A stretch of 64,000 bases of DNA from CAZWAP01 sp964632005 (GTDB lineage Bacteria > Planctomycetota > Phycisphaerae > Sedimentisphaerales > Anaerobacaceae), in the NCBI GenBank assembly GCA_964632005.1, contig CAZWAP010000001.1, positions 58,342-122,341 on the forward strand, in the 5' to 3' direction. The notes beneath the pieces were generated by a model. The model was not told the DNA's origin. It did not search any database and saw only the letters and a program-made list of their open reading frames with translations. Positions 50,721-60,044 of this stretch are shown here, one piece after another (the stretch's first letter is position 1; each line of letters starts with the position of its first letter). The position numbers and the translations under genes were made by a program.

Positions 50721-52222
50721 CAGCTGCCCTCTCCTGCCCTGCCACCGCCGCCGGCCGCGTCCGCATCGTTCTTATTCTGACCCTCTGGCCCTGTGGGCCC
50801 GGCCTGTTCGGCGCCCGCTTTCGTCTCTTTCGGTGATTCCTTGCGGAACCTCGGCATATACTTCTCGATCAGCTTTAAATCGATCCGCTTGAGCTCTACG
50901 TTCTCGAACATACTGAGCAGTTCCCAGCCCAAATCCAGCGTCTGCTGAATGGTGCGATTCTCATAGTAGTCCTGCCCGATGTAGCGGCTCTCGAATTCGC
51001 TGGCGAATTTCATATACTTCTTGTCCTCATCCGACAGCGCCGCCTCGCCCATAATCGTGGCGAGCTCCTGGCACTCCTTGCCGCGGGCGTAGGCCGCATA
51101 AAGCTGATTATAAAGGTCGGCATGGTCCTCGCGGGTCTTGCCCTCGCCGATGCCCTTGTCTTTGAGCCGCGAAAGGCTCGGCAGAACGTCGACCGGCGGC
51201 GAGACACCCTGCCTGTGCAGCGGGCGCGATAGGATCACCTGGCCCTCGGTGATGTAACCGGTCAGGTCCGGCACCGGATGAGTCTTGTCATCTTCCGGCA
51301 TCGTCAGCACAGGAACCATCGTGATCGAGCCCTTCTTGCCCTTGATTCGCCCCGCTCTTTCGTAAATCGTGGCCAGGTCCGTATACAGGTACCCCGGATA
51401 ACCCCGCCGGCCGGGCACTTCCTTGCGGGCGGCGCTTATCTCGCGCAGGGCCTCGCAATAGTTCGTCATATCGTTGAGAATCACCAAAACGTGCATATCC
51501 AGGTCGAACGCCAGGTATTCCGCCGCCGTCAGCGCGAACCTCGGCGTCGCTATCCGCTCGATGGCCGGGTCGTTGGCGAGATTGACGAACATAACCGCCC
51601 GCTCGATCGCGCCGGTCTCGTGCAGGTCGTTGATAAAGAACTGGGCCGCCTCGAACGTGATCCCCATCGCCGCAAAGACCACCGCGAACTGCTCGCCTTC
51701 ACCCAGCACCGTGGCCTGACGCGCAAACTGGGCGGTGAGCTCGTCGTGCGGCAGTCCGGCACCTGAGAATATCGGCAGCTTCTGGCCGCGGACCAATGGA
51801 TTCAGCCCGTCGATAGTCGAGATGCCCGTCTGGATAAACTCGTTGGGGTAATCCCGTGCGTAAGGGTTGATCGGTCGGCCGTTGATATCCAGACGCTTCT
51901 CGGGGATTATCGCCGGCCCGTCGTCCTTCGGCTCGCCCAGCCCGCTGAAGACCCTGCCCAGAATCTCCGGCGAGAGGCCCAGCTCCAGCGGCCGCGCCAG
52001 AAACCGAACCGTGCTTTTCTCCACGTCGATCCCACGTGTGCCCTCGAAGACCTGCACCAGAACCTTGTCCTTCTCGACCTGCAGAATCTGGCCGTGCCGC
52101 ATCGACCCGTCGGCTAATTCGATATCGACGATATGACCGTACTTGGCCTCGTCGACCATCTCAACCAGCATCAACGGACCCTGGATATTCGCAACCGTCT
52201 GGTACTCCTTTATGCCCAACAT
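50720..52222 (-). CDS. atpB: V-type ATP synthase subunit B
   Basis: Subunit B is the non-catalytic partner of subunit A in the hexamer. Family features are GIKEYQTVANIQGPLMLVE, DINGRPINPYARDYPNEFIQTGISTIDGLNPLVRGQKLPIFSGAGLPHDELTAQ and LVILNDMTNYCEALREISAARKEVPGRRGYPGYLYTDLATIYERAG. As expected it has no true Walker A (FSGAGLPHDEL in its place). The C-terminal 40 residues are a Lys/Glu/Gly-rich tail not typical of the family. The length is 500. Subunit A ends 41 bases upstream. Confidence 0.96.
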   Translation of the reverse strand: MLGIKEYQTVANIQGPLMLVEMVDEAKYGHIVDIELADGSMRHGQILQVEKDKVLVQVFEGTRGIDVEKSTVRFLARPLELGLSPEILGRVFSGLGEPKDDGPAIIPEKRLDINGRPINPYARDYPNEFIQTGISTIDGLNPLVRGQKLPIFSGAGLPHDELTAQFARQATVLGEGEQFAVVFAAMGITFEAAQFFINDLHETGAIERAVMFVNLANDPAIERIATPRFALTAAEYLAFDLDMHVLVILNDMTNYCEALREISAARKEVPGRRGYPGYLYTDLATIYERAGRIKGKKGSITMVPVLTMPEDDKTHPVPDLTGYITEGQVILSRPLHRQGVSPPVDVLPSLSRLKDKGIGEGKTREDHADLYNQLYAAYARGKECQELATIMGEAALSDEDKKYMKFASEFESRYIGQDYYENRTIQQTLDLGWELLSMFENVELKRIDLKLIEKYMPRFRKESPKETKAGAEQAGPTGPEGQNKNDADAAGGGGRAGEGS

Positions 52223-52263
52223 CGCAAACCCTCGTTACTGCCTACTGTCTATCCGTCGCCGGC

Positions 52264-54045
52264 TCAGCCAACCGCTGAGCCTTGCAACTGCCCGATCTGC
52301 TTCTCGATGGTCGTTCTTATCTCCGCGATCTGGCTGATCTGCTGCTCGGGAACGTATTTCGCCCGCGCGATCTCTTCCCGCACCGGCAGCTTGAACAGCT
52401 CGGCCGTATCCACGCCTGCTTCGATCGCCACCAGCGACTCCTTGTGAAAATGCATAACCGTCTTTAGCATCTCGTACTGCTTTTCCATCGACGTATATGT
52501 GTCGACCTCGTGAAACGCATTCTGGTGCAGGAAATCCTCGCGGATAGACCGCGCCGTCTCCAGGGCAAGCCTGTCTCGCGGAGAGAGGGCCTCGGCCCCC
52601 ACCAGACGCACGATCTCAAGAAGCTCGGCCTCCTGCTCCAGAAGGCTCATTGCCTCCGTCGTCAAACGCTCCATTTCGTCACCCTTGTCCTTATCTTCGA
52701 AGCAGCCCTTGAGGTACTGCTTGTAGAACGAGTAGCTCGTCAGCCAGTCGATTGCAGGAAAGTGCCTCTGGTAGGCAAGCTCGCCTTTGAGCGACCAGAA
52801 CACCTTTACCACGTGCAGAGTCGCCTGCACCACCGAGTCTGACAGGTCCCCGCCGGGCGGGCTGACGGCCCCTATGATCGAAAGCCCGCCTTGGCGCTCC
52901 GGCTGCCCGAGACACTCCACTCTGCCGGCCCTTTCATAGAATGCGGCGATCCGCGCGGCCAGATAAGCCGGGTAACCTTCCTCCGCCGGCATCTCCTCCA
53001 GACGGGTCGATATCTCCCGCATCGCCTCGGCCCATCGGCTCGTGCTGTCCGCCATCAATGCCACGATATAGCCCATATCCCGGAAATACTCGGCTATCGT
53101 GATGCCCGTGTAGACCGATGCTTCCCTCGCCGCCACCGGCATATTCGACGTGTTTGCTATCAAGACCGACCGCCGCATCAATGGCTCACCCGAACGAGGG
53201 TCCTTCAACTCCGGGAATTCCGTCAACACGTCCGTCATCTCGTTGCCACGTTCCCCGCAGCCAACGTAGACCACCACATCCGCATCAACCCACTTGGCTA
53301 ACTGGTGCTGCACCACCGTCTTGCCGGTCCCAAAAGGTCCCGGAACGCAGGCCGTGCCGCCCTTGGTGATCGGGAAGAACGTATCGATTACCCTCTGGCC
53401 GGTTATCAGCACCCTGTTCGGAGCAAGCCGCCTCTTGATCTGCCGCGCACTGCGAACAGGCCATTTCTGCTTCAATTGCAGCGGCGTTTCGCCGCCGTCC
53501 TCGCCGACGCACACCGCCACGGTCTCTTCGACCGTGTACTCACCCTCCGCTATTTTCTGTATCTTTCCCGCAACGCCCGGCGGAACCATAATCTTGTGCA
53601 CCAGCAGCGATGTCTCTTGCACTTCTCCGATAATATCACCCGGCCCCACCTTCGTCCCGTCACCGACCGTCGGCTTGAAGTGCCATTTCTTTTGCCTGTC
53701 AAGGCCCGGCATCGCGCTGCCCCGGCTCATAAACTCGCCTTCAGCTGCGACCAATGCATTGAGCGGCCTCTGGATACCGTCGTAGATGCTCTCCATAAGC
53801 CCGGGACCCAACTCCACGCTCAAGGGGGCCTGTGTATCCACCACCGGCTCGCCCGGGCCGACCCCCGTTGTCTCTTCGTACACTTGAATCGAGGCCAAAT
53901 CACCCCGCAACCCCACGATCTCGCCTATCAGGTTCAACTCACCCACGCGAACCACGTCATACATCCGCGCACCGGTCATCCCTTCCGCCGCAACGACCGG
54001 ACCTGAAACCTTTACGATTCTGCCCTGTTTTGCTTCACTCATCAT
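52264..54045 (-). CDS. atpA: V-type ATP synthase catalytic subunit A
   Basis: Subunit A binds and hydrolyses or makes ATP. Walker A is GPFGTGKTVVQHQLAKW; the catalytic Glu region is VYVGCGERGNEMTDVL; Walker B and adjacent residues are VALMADSTSRWAEAMREISTRLEEMPAEEGYPAYL; and LSIIGAVSPPGGDLSDSV is present. The non-homologous bulge domain typical of A subunits, absent from F-type beta, lies at about residues 115-185. The ATG at 54045 follows AAAGG; the frame opens one codon earlier at a TTG. The length of 593 is normal. Confidence 0.97.
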   Translation of the reverse strand: MMSEAKQGRIVKVSGPVVAAEGMTGARMYDVVRVGELNLIGEIVGLRGDLASIQVYEETTGVGPGEPVVDTQAPLSVELGPGLMESIYDGIQRPLNALVAAEGEFMSRGSAMPGLDRQKKWHFKPTVGDGTKVGPGDIIGEVQETSLLVHKIMVPPGVAGKIQKIAEGEYTVEETVAVCVGEDGGETPLQLKQKWPVRSARQIKRRLAPNRVLITGQRVIDTFFPITKGGTACVPGPFGTGKTVVQHQLAKWVDADVVVYVGCGERGNEMTDVLTEFPELKDPRSGEPLMRRSVLIANTSNMPVAAREASVYTGITIAEYFRDMGYIVALMADSTSRWAEAMREISTRLEEMPAEEGYPAYLAARIAAFYERAGRVECLGQPERQGGLSIIGAVSPPGGDLSDSVVQATLHVVKVFWSLKGELAYQRHFPAIDWLTSYSFYKQYLKGCFEDKDKGDEMERLTTEAMSLLEQEAELLEIVRLVGAEALSPRDRLALETARSIREDFLHQNAFHEVDTYTSMEKQYEMLKTVMHFHKESLVAIEAGVDTAELFKLPVREEIARAKYVPEQQISQIAEIRTTIEKQIGQLQGSAVG

Positions 54046-54055
54046 CAAGACCTTT

Positions 54056-54379
54056 TCAACTGCCCTGCAAAATATCTATTCCGGTGGCCATCTTGAGCAC
54101 CACCGCCAGCGCATCTGTCGCAAAGCCCTTCGACTCCGTCGTAAACGGGACAACCACAACGCACGGCGTAGGCTCATATTGATATTCCGAGAATACCTCG
54201 TCCACCGTTGGAGCGATATTCTCCGCAACGACCACAAGCGCGTAGTGCTCCGCTGCCACCTCCTTGGCGCACTGGCTTATCTGCTCGGCCGTCTCACCAA
54301 CGCAGTACGTATCAAGCCCCATCGCCGAGAAAGGCATCACAAAATTCGCGTCGCCGATAACCGCAGCTTTGCCTTCCAC
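54056..54379 (-). CDS. atpF: V-type ATP synthase subunit F
   Basis: Subunit F is a small Rossmann-like protein of the central stalk. The 107-residue product has the family pattern AAVIGDANFVMPFSAMGLDTYCV at the start, YALVVVAENIAPTV in the middle and TPCVVVVPFTTESKGFATDAL near the C-terminus. It starts with GTG. It lies between subunits C and A, seven and ten bases from its neighbours, the order typical of bacterial V-ATPases. Confidence 0.92.
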   Translation of the reverse strand: MEGKAAVIGDANFVMPFSAMGLDTYCVGETAEQISQCAKEVAAEHYALVVVAENIAPTVDEVFSEYQYEPTPCVVVVPFTTESKGFATDALAVVLKMATGIDILQGS

Positions 54380-54389
54380 TATCCGCTCT

Positions 54390-55427
54390 TCACAAAATTC
54401 GGTCCAGAATCAGTCTCGTATCCAGAAAATTCCGCTTGGCCGTCAGGATAAGCCTTACCGTGCGAATCTCATTTTCCTTCACCAACAGATACGCGATGAT
54501 CGGCTGTGGCCCGGCCGTGATGCGCAACGTCGTCTTCAGGAAACCCATCAAGTGCTCCTCGCACTGCTGCTCAACCTTCAAAAACGACCCGTTTGAAGCC
54601 AGGTAGCCGGCCCCGATATCGACCACCCGGTGATACGGCGTTGCAAAAAACAGGGCCCCAAGCGCCTCGTACCCCAAATCCAGGCCCGCTATGAACCGCT
54701 CAAGCTCAATGAAGCCGCCTTCGAGAAAGACATTGCGCTGCTCGGACTCGGTGAACATGAGCCTGAGCATCGTGCGTATGTTCGTCAGGTCTATCTGTAT
54801 TCTAAAAAGCCCCAGCAGGAACAGGCTGCCGAGCTTCTTCGCCCTGCGGAGATTGTACGCAGCCTGCACCGCGTCGATGGCGTGGTCAATCCGTCGAATG
54901 TCCTTGTTCTGGTAATAGGCCAGAATCGCCTGCTCAGCGGCCTGCTGCATATAATCGGGAAAAAGCTCGTAATCCTCCTCTTCAAAGACTTGTTCGAATA
55001 CCTCCGGCGAGACGTTCCCGTCCTCGCTGTAGTCGCTGCCCAGCGGCTTCTCGGTAACAACGCGCCTGACCGCCAATCGCAGGTTCGCAAAATCATCCCG
55101 CGTTCTCATAAGCTCGACGACCCTTTCGTCGAGCATAAGCTCGGCGAAGAGTTCCCGCACCGCCGTCCTCCGCTGCCGCAGAACCCTCTCAGCCTCGGCA
55201 AGGCCGCTGCCCGGCGGTAAGGCATACTCGGTCCCGCTGAGCAAATCTGCCGCCTGGGCAAACCCGTCGCAGTTCGCCATATCCTGCAGGACCGACCGGC
55301 TGAGCATCGCCGTCTCGTACACGCGCACCCGGGCCGTCTCGAAGGTGTACCGCCAGTCGTCCCCGCCTATCGGCGGATAGGTATAAAAATCAAGGATTGC
55401 CTGCCTTGCTCCTTCAGCCACCGTCAA
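54390..55427 (-). CDS. atpC: V-type ATP synthase subunit C (d-like rotor adaptor)
   Basis: Subunit C caps the membrane rotor ring and holds the central stalk. The 345-residue helical protein shows the repeated helical pattern of the family (ARVRVYETAMLSRSVLQDMANCD, DHAIDAVQAAYNLRRAKKLG, LFRIQIDLTNIRTMLRLMF, QPIIAYLLVKENEIRTVRLILTAKRN). The last is the conserved C-terminal ENEIRTVRLI motif. The frame opens at a TTG overlapping the subunit E stop (TTGA); a GTG six bases later is an alternative start. Confidence 0.93.
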   Translation of the reverse strand: MTVAEGARQAILDFYTYPPIGGDDWRYTFETARVRVYETAMLSRSVLQDMANCDGFAQAADLLSGTEYALPPGSGLAEAERVLRQRRTAVRELFAELMLDERVVELMRTRDDFANLRLAVRRVVTEKPLGSDYSEDGNVSPEVFEQVFEEEDYELFPDYMQQAAEQAILAYYQNKDIRRIDHAIDAVQAAYNLRRAKKLGSLFLLGLFRIQIDLTNIRTMLRLMFTESEQRNVFLEGGFIELERFIAGLDLGYEALGALFFATPYHRVVDIGAGYLASNGSFLKVEQQCEEHLMGFLKTTLRITAGPQPIIAYLLVKENEIRTVRLILTAKRNFLDTRLILDRIL

Positions 55428-56041
55428 CCGGACTTACCCGCCCCCAAGCTCGAAAACAAATCTTTCGCCAATTCGATCTCTAACTCCTTGCGAGCCTGCT
55501 CCAGAAGTATATCTATGGAAACATTCGTTCTTATCTTGCCACGCCTCAGAACAAATCCGCCCCCCAGGTCTTCGTCTGCTTTTGACGACAGTTTCAGCTT
55601 GCCCTTGCGCTCAGCGTCCAACTGTTTGTTCACCTGCTCGATAAGATTCTGATCTATGCGTTTTTCGTCGCGCCCCACGACCACCTCTTCGTCGCCCGTC
55701 TCAACGGCCTCGGCCATCAGCTTGATCATCAGCTTGCGATATTCCTCGTCGCTCAATCCCTCCAGACTCGCACGCGCCTGCTCAAAAACCCCATCGAGTA
55801 TCCGCCTCTTCTCCGCGAGGTACTCCTTTGCTATCTCCATCCTGGCCGCAGCAAGCAGGTGCGACTTCTCGTCCGCCGCGGCCTTCTCGGCCAGGACCTT
55901 GGTCTGTTCGGCGTATCCCTTCAACTCCTCATCCACCTTCGCCTGCTCGGCCGCCTGCTGTTCACTGGCCTGCTGAGCTATCCTCTCGGCTTCACCCCTG
56001 GCGTCGGCCAGTATCTTTCCTATGACCTGTGTGGCTTCCAT
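55424..56041 (-). CDS. atpE: V-type ATP synthase subunit E (peripheral stalk)
   Basis: Subunit E pairs with the H/G-type subunit to form the stator stalk. The first 100 residues are a long charged helix (ILADARGEAERIAQQASEQQAAEQAKVDEELKGY) and the C-terminal half is the globular cap contacting subunit B (VVVGRDEKRIDQNLIEQVNKQLD, LGGGFVLRRGKIRTNVSIDILLEQARKELE). The 205-residue length is normal. It ends overlapping the subunit C start and begins 45 bases after subunit K. Confidence 0.92.
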   Translation of the reverse strand: MEATQVIGKILADARGEAERIAQQASEQQAAEQAKVDEELKGYAEQTKVLAEKAAADEKSHLLAAARMEIAKEYLAEKRRILDGVFEQARASLEGLSDEEYRKLMIKLMAEAVETGDEEVVVGRDEKRIDQNLIEQVNKQLDAERKGKLKLSSKADEDLGGGFVLRRGKIRTNVSIDILLEQARKELEIELAKDLFSSLGAGKSG

Positions 56042-56086
56042 AATCCCTCTCGTCTAACCTATCACACACACCTGCCGGCCCATCAG

Positions 56087-56572
56087 CTAAGCAGCAGGCC
56101 AGCTAATCCCGAACAGCAACATGAACATCGTAACCAGAAGGCCGAGCACGGCGTAAACCTCGACCATAACGGCGTAAACAACGCCCGCCTTGAACGCCAT
56201 CTCCGGCCTTTTGGCCGCCATCAAAATCCCGCCCGAGCAAACCTTGCCCTGGAAAATCGCGCTGACAAGACCCGCAAAGGCTATCGGTAAGCACGCCACG
56301 ATCACTTGCCAGCCGATCTCTTCGCTCAAGGCCGGCACATTGTTCTCGAAGAAACGCAGCTTGAGCATCACCATAAACGCCGCCAGAAACCCGTAGAACC
56401 CCTGTGTCCCCGGCAAGACCACCATGATGAACATCTGCCCGTACCGCTCGGGCTTCTCGCTCAAGACCCCCGTCGCGCTTCGCCCGGCGACCCCGATGCC
56501 GATAGCCGAGCCTATCCCCGCCAATAACGCCGCCAACCCTGCCCCGATCAGAGCTAACATCAGACCGCTCAT
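56087..56572 (-). CDS. atpK: V-type ATP synthase subunit K (proteolipid rotor ring) with Na+-type residues
   Basis: Subunit K forms the ion-binding ring. It is a duplicated hairpin protein of 161 residues with four helices. The ion-binding carboxylate is Glu138 in the fourth helix (YAVMVEVYAVLGLLVT); the first hairpin lacks one. The Na+ ligands known in Enterococcus hirae NtpK (L61, T64, Q65, Q110, E139) have counterparts L53, T56, Q57 (LPGTQGFYGF), Q108 (IFQGK) and E138. This implies Na+ rather than H+ coupling, matching the Nqr pump in this window. The gene is 28 bases after subunit I. Confidence 0.93.
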   Translation of the reverse strand: MSGLMLALIGAGLAALLAGIGSAIGIGVAGRSATGVLSEKPERYGQMFIMVVLPGTQGFYGFLAAFMVMLKLRFFENNVPALSEEIGWQVIVACLPIAFAGLVSAIFQGKVCSGGILMAAKRPEMAFKAGVVYAVMVEVYAVLGLLVTMFMLLFGISWPAA

Positions 56573-56600
56573 TACTCAACCTCACTTTCTTCAAAAAACC

Positions 56601-58568
56601 TCAAAGTTCCTTCTTGATGTAAACGTGTTTGTACCGTTTGCTCAGCGGTTCAAACGCCCGTCCTCCTCCTACCAAAAACTTCGGGAAAAACTCCACGTAC
56701 TGCAGCCTTAGCGTGTGAACAAACGCTCCCAAGGCGTTGATAGCCATGTTGAAGCCGTGCCCGGCAACCAGCACCAGCATCGCGGCGATTATCCCGATAC
56801 CATAGGGTATCTCCCCGGCAATCTCGGCGATGACGTTTATCGCCATCGCAAGACCCGCCGTGACCATTCCCAGGGCCATAAGCCTGAGGTAACTCAAAAC
56901 GTCACCCATAAAGAAAATCGTGCTGAACACGTTATAAAGCCCCATCCCCAGTCGCCCGACCCAGGCCCCCTCGCGCTGGCTGAACAGCAGTATAACCGCC
57001 GCCGGTACCAGCGCCCCCACCGTGCAGACCTTCGCTGTCCACGCGGGCAAGGCCCCGAACCTCGCGGCCAACAACAACACGATCGAATTGAGCATCACTA
57101 TCCAGGTCAACTGGTCGCAGATCGCGGCCACATAGTTTCTTCGCTTGAGATTGTGCCCGAATGCGATGGCCAGGCCCGCCATAATCTGGATGTAGCCGAG
57201 CACCAGCGCCAGGCGGAAGAAAATCATTGGGTCCTCAAAAGGATCGAACCACATCAGCCTTTCGCGCAGCCGGCCGAACCAGCCCGGCAGATAGTCGTGA
57301 GCGTTGCCGAACCAGCCGCCGGTCAGTGCACCGGCTACCACCGTTACCGCCCCGCATATCCCCAGCATCCGCATCAGCTTCTTGTCGCCCTGCATCTTCT
57401 TAATGACCAAGAGCACAAGCGCGACTATCACCAGTCCATACCCGGCATCCGTCAGGCACAAGGCGAAAAACAAGGCGAAAAATGGCGCCAGGAAAACGGT
57501 CGGATCAACCTCGAAATGTCGCGGCATCCCGTACAAACGCGTTATCACCTCAAACGGCTTGATCACGCGCTTGTTTTCTATCTCAACGGGAACCTCCTCG
57601 TCCTCGGCCGGCTCCACCATCGAGACGCTCGCCGCCTCAAAACCCGAGACTATCTCTTCCAGCCTTGGGTAATCTTTCTTTTTCACCCACCCTTCCAGCA
57701 GTACCGTGTACTCGGTCGCCGGGGCACCGTCCTCTGTCTGCTCTCTGTCGAGCAGGTTCCAGTAGTGGTCGTACAGGATCTCCAACTTCAAGAGACCCTC
57801 CGCCAGGGCCGCCGCCTCGGCCTCCAGCTCGGCCAGCCGTACCTGCGCCTGCTCCAACTTTTTGCGCCGCTCAGCGACCAACTCCCGCACGGTCCCCGTC
57901 ATTCCTTCAAAGCTCATCGCCTCGAACTCGGCCGAACGCAGCACTTTCTGCACCTCGTCGGCGCTTTCGCGAAGGCCGACGACAAGGCAGGCGTTCTTGT
58001 TCGACGTCGAGCCGACCGTCTGAACGGCACCGCCGAGCTCGGCTATCTTCTCGACGGCCTGCTCGAACTGCGTCACCGGTATCAGGCCCACCCAGCAGGC
58101 CGTGCAACGCAGTCGGCCAAGCTCTTCCACCGGTGTCTCCAGGCGCTGCCACGGGACAAGTCCCTCCAGAGCCGCCAAAAGGCTTTCGATTTCCCCCCGC
58201 GTTCTCTCCATCGCCGCCTCGACCTGCTCGCACCGATCAACCACGCTCAGGGCTGCACCATCCGAAACGACCTGCTCGTACAGCTGCTCGTCCACGACCA
58301 CGCGCGGAGCAAGGGCCGCTGCAAGACCTTTCGGAGCAGACGCATACCTTCTTACAAAACTGATGCTCCTGTCCAGCCGAGTCAGCACCTCCTCGAGATC
58401 TTTCGGCCGGGCCCCCCCTTGACCCCCCTGGCCCAGTGCCTTGCCGACCAACGCCTCTTCAGCGTTGAGTATCTGGCATATACCTGCCTCCTGAAGGGAT
58501 TCGAGAAGCTCCGATACGAAGGAGCGATGGCTCACAATGATCACTTTTGCCATCTGGGCAATGGCCAT
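56601..58568 (-). CDS. atpI: V-type ATP synthase subunit I (a-subunit)
   Basis: Subunit I provides the ion half-channels in the membrane and connects to the peripheral stalks. The N-terminal half is cytoplasmic and coiled-coil rich (ERRKKLEQAQVRLAELEAEAAALAEGLLKLE); the C-terminal half has seven or eight helices, starting at PTVFLAPFFALFFALCLTDAGYGL and ending in FMGDVLSYLRLMALGMVTAGLAMAINVIA, which includes the conserved Arg of the ion path (SYLRLMALG), and VAGHGFNMAINALGAFVHTLRLQYVEFFPKF. The 655-residue length is normal. The ATG at 58568 follows AAAGG, two bases after the subunit H stop. Confidence 0.95.
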   Translation of the reverse strand: MAIAQMAKVIIVSHRSFVSELLESLQEAGICQILNAEEALVGKALGQGGQGGARPKDLEEVLTRLDRSISFVRRYASAPKGLAAALAPRVVVDEQLYEQVVSDGAALSVVDRCEQVEAAMERTRGEIESLLAALEGLVPWQRLETPVEELGRLRCTACWVGLIPVTQFEQAVEKIAELGGAVQTVGSTSNKNACLVVGLRESADEVQKVLRSAEFEAMSFEGMTGTVRELVAERRKKLEQAQVRLAELEAEAAALAEGLLKLEILYDHYWNLLDREQTEDGAPATEYTVLLEGWVKKKDYPRLEEIVSGFEAASVSMVEPAEDEEVPVEIENKRVIKPFEVITRLYGMPRHFEVDPTVFLAPFFALFFALCLTDAGYGLVIVALVLLVIKKMQGDKKLMRMLGICGAVTVVAGALTGGWFGNAHDYLPGWFGRLRERLMWFDPFEDPMIFFRLALVLGYIQIMAGLAIAFGHNLKRRNYVAAICDQLTWIVMLNSIVLLLAARFGALPAWTAKVCTVGALVPAAVILLFSQREGAWVGRLGMGLYNVFSTIFFMGDVLSYLRLMALGMVTAGLAMAINVIAEIAGEIPYGIGIIAAMLVLVAGHGFNMAINALGAFVHTLRLQYVEFFPKFLVGGGRAFEPLSKRYKHVYIKKEL

Positions 58569-58570
58569 CT

Positions 58571-58876
58571 CTAACCTTTCACGTAGTTTATTACCTTCTC
58601 CACCGCCCCGGCCAGCTTGCCGCTTGTCTGCTCCCGCAGTTGCTCTTTTCTCCTGTCTGCCTCCGCCTTCAACTTGGCTACCTCCGACTCGCCCTGAGCC
58701 CTGGCCTGCTCGATTGCCGCATCGATCGCCTTCTTCCGCTCCTGTTCGGCCTGCTCTCGGGCCCGCGCCCGTCGGCGCCGGCCCTCCTCGGCCTGCTTCA
58801 ACGCCGCCGCCTTGGCCTGCTCAATTATTTGCTGAGCCTCGGCCTCAGCCTGCTTTATCTTCTTTATCAATTCCAT
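58571..58876 (-). CDS. V-type ATP synthase subunit H/G-like coiled coil (peripheral stalk)
   Basis: The 101-residue protein is almost entirely a charged helix (IKKIKQAEAEAQQIIEQAKAAALKQAEEGRRRRA, then REQAEQERKKAIDAAIEQARAQGESEVAKLKAEADRRKEQL) ending in KLAGAVEKVINYVKG, the short C-terminal motif of archaeal AhaH. It would form the heterodimeric stalk with subunit E. It is the first gene of the operon, two bases before subunit I, with a possible promoter about 45 bases upstream. Confidence 0.88.
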   Translation of the reverse strand: MELIKKIKQAEAEAQQIIEQAKAAALKQAEEGRRRRARAREQAEQERKKAIDAAIEQARAQGESEVAKLKAEADRRKEQLREQTSGKLAGAVEKVINYVKG

Positions 58877-58920
58877 CGCGGCTGCCCTCGTCGATTTACC
58901 GGCGCTTGTAAAACCTGTTA

Positions 58921-58949
58921 ACTCTACACTATGACCCGTCTGACGGCAA
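58921..58949 (-). promoter_or_regulatory. Possible promoter for the V-ATPase operon
   Basis: On the minus strand, TTGCCG (58949-58944), 17 bases, then TAGAGT (58926-58921). The predicted leader is about 38 bases. Confidence 0.4.
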
Positions 58950-59086
58950 CAAAATTAGCTTCAGCCAAAACACAAAAATCCGACTGCAATCGTCCCTGCC
59001 GGCCTGGCAAAAACCGGATTATCCGTCCCGCCCCAGAAATTCCACCGGCAGAACCAATCCCTTCTGCGAATAGGCTTTATGGTCCA

Positions 59087-60022
59087 TTAGCGCAAGAGCT
59101 CTTCCACTTTCGCAACAAGCTGCTTGACGTGAGCGAGCGACCTGTCAAACTCAGCACGCTCCGACTCGTTCAAGTCCAGCTCGATAACCTTCTCGACGCC
59201 GTTGCGCCCCAGCACCGCGGGAACGCCCACAAAATATCCACCCGCATTGTATTCATCCCCGCAATATGCACAACAGGAAACGACCGTTTTCTTGTCTCTA
59301 AGGATGCCCTCGGCCATCTTCACGGTCCCCGCGGCGGGCGCGTAATAAGCGCTGTGCCCTAACAGGTTCACCACCTCGATCCCCCCCTTGCGCGTCCGCT
59401 CGATCAGCTCGGCGACCTTGCTTTCCGCCAGCAACTCCGTAACCGGGATACCCCCGACGCTCGAAAACCTCGGCAGCGGAACCATATCGTCCCCGTGCCC
59501 GCCCATCAACACGCACTTTACCTCCTCCACGCTGACCCCGAGCTCGCACGCCACAAAGTAGCTGAACCGGGCCGAGTCAAGCGCCCCGGCCATACCCATC
59601 ACCCTGTTCGGCGCAAAGCCCGTCACCGTGGCAGTAGTGTAAACCATCGCGTCAAGTGGATTGCACACGACTATGACGATGCTCTCGGGCGAATGCTCGG
59701 CAACCAGCCGACCGACCTGCTGAACAATCCCAACGTTCTTCGCCAGCAGATCATCTCTGCTCATACCGGGCCTGCGGGCAAAGCCGCTGGTTATAATGAC
59801 CACGTCGCTCCCGGCAGTCTGCTTCCAGTCACGCGTCCCGGTGACCACCTGGCTTGAAAGCTGGATCGGGCTGCTCTGGGCGATATCAAGCGCCTTGCCT
59901 TCGGCCAGGCCCTCGACGATATCTAACAGCACAATATCACCCAGACCTCGGGCCGCTGCTATGTGCGCCGTCGTCGCGCCGACGTTGCCCGCGCCCACTA
60001 TCGTTATCTTGTCCCTTCTCAT
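59087..60022 (-). CDS. mdh: Malate dehydrogenase (LDH-like type)
   Basis: The enzyme interconverts malate and oxaloacetate with NAD. The Rossmann glycine motif is ITIVGAGNVGATTAHIAA; the substrate loop is GFARRPGMSRDDLLAKN, with Arg residues in the MDH-type arrangement (ARRPGMSR rather than the Gln of LDH); CNPLDAMVYTT and MGGHGDDMVPL (catalytic His) follow. The ATG at 60022 gives 311 residues, normal for the LDH-like malate dehydrogenase of many bacteria; an open frame to 60178 overlaps the upstream gene. It lies 22 bases after the GH127-type gene and may be co-transcribed. Confidence 0.95.
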   Translation of the reverse strand: MRRDKITIVGAGNVGATTAHIAAARGLGDIVLLDIVEGLAEGKALDIAQSSPIQLSSQVVTGTRDWKQTAGSDVVIITSGFARRPGMSRDDLLAKNVGIVQQVGRLVAEHSPESIVIVVCNPLDAMVYTTATVTGFAPNRVMGMAGALDSARFSYFVACELGVSVEEVKCVLMGGHGDDMVPLPRFSSVGGIPVTELLAESKVAELIERTRKGGIEVVNLLGHSAYYAPAAGTVKMAEGILRDKKTVVSCCAYCGDEYNAGGYFVGVPAVLGRNGVEKVIELDLNESERAEFDRSLAHVKQLVAKVEELLR

Positions 60023-60044
60023 AATGATGCGTTCCTGATGTAGA

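Noticed and set aside
56715..58574. A 619-codon plus-strand open frame
   Set aside because: It is exactly antisense to V-ATPase subunit I, has a Gln/His/Arg-rich composition and no domain; a GC-bias shadow.
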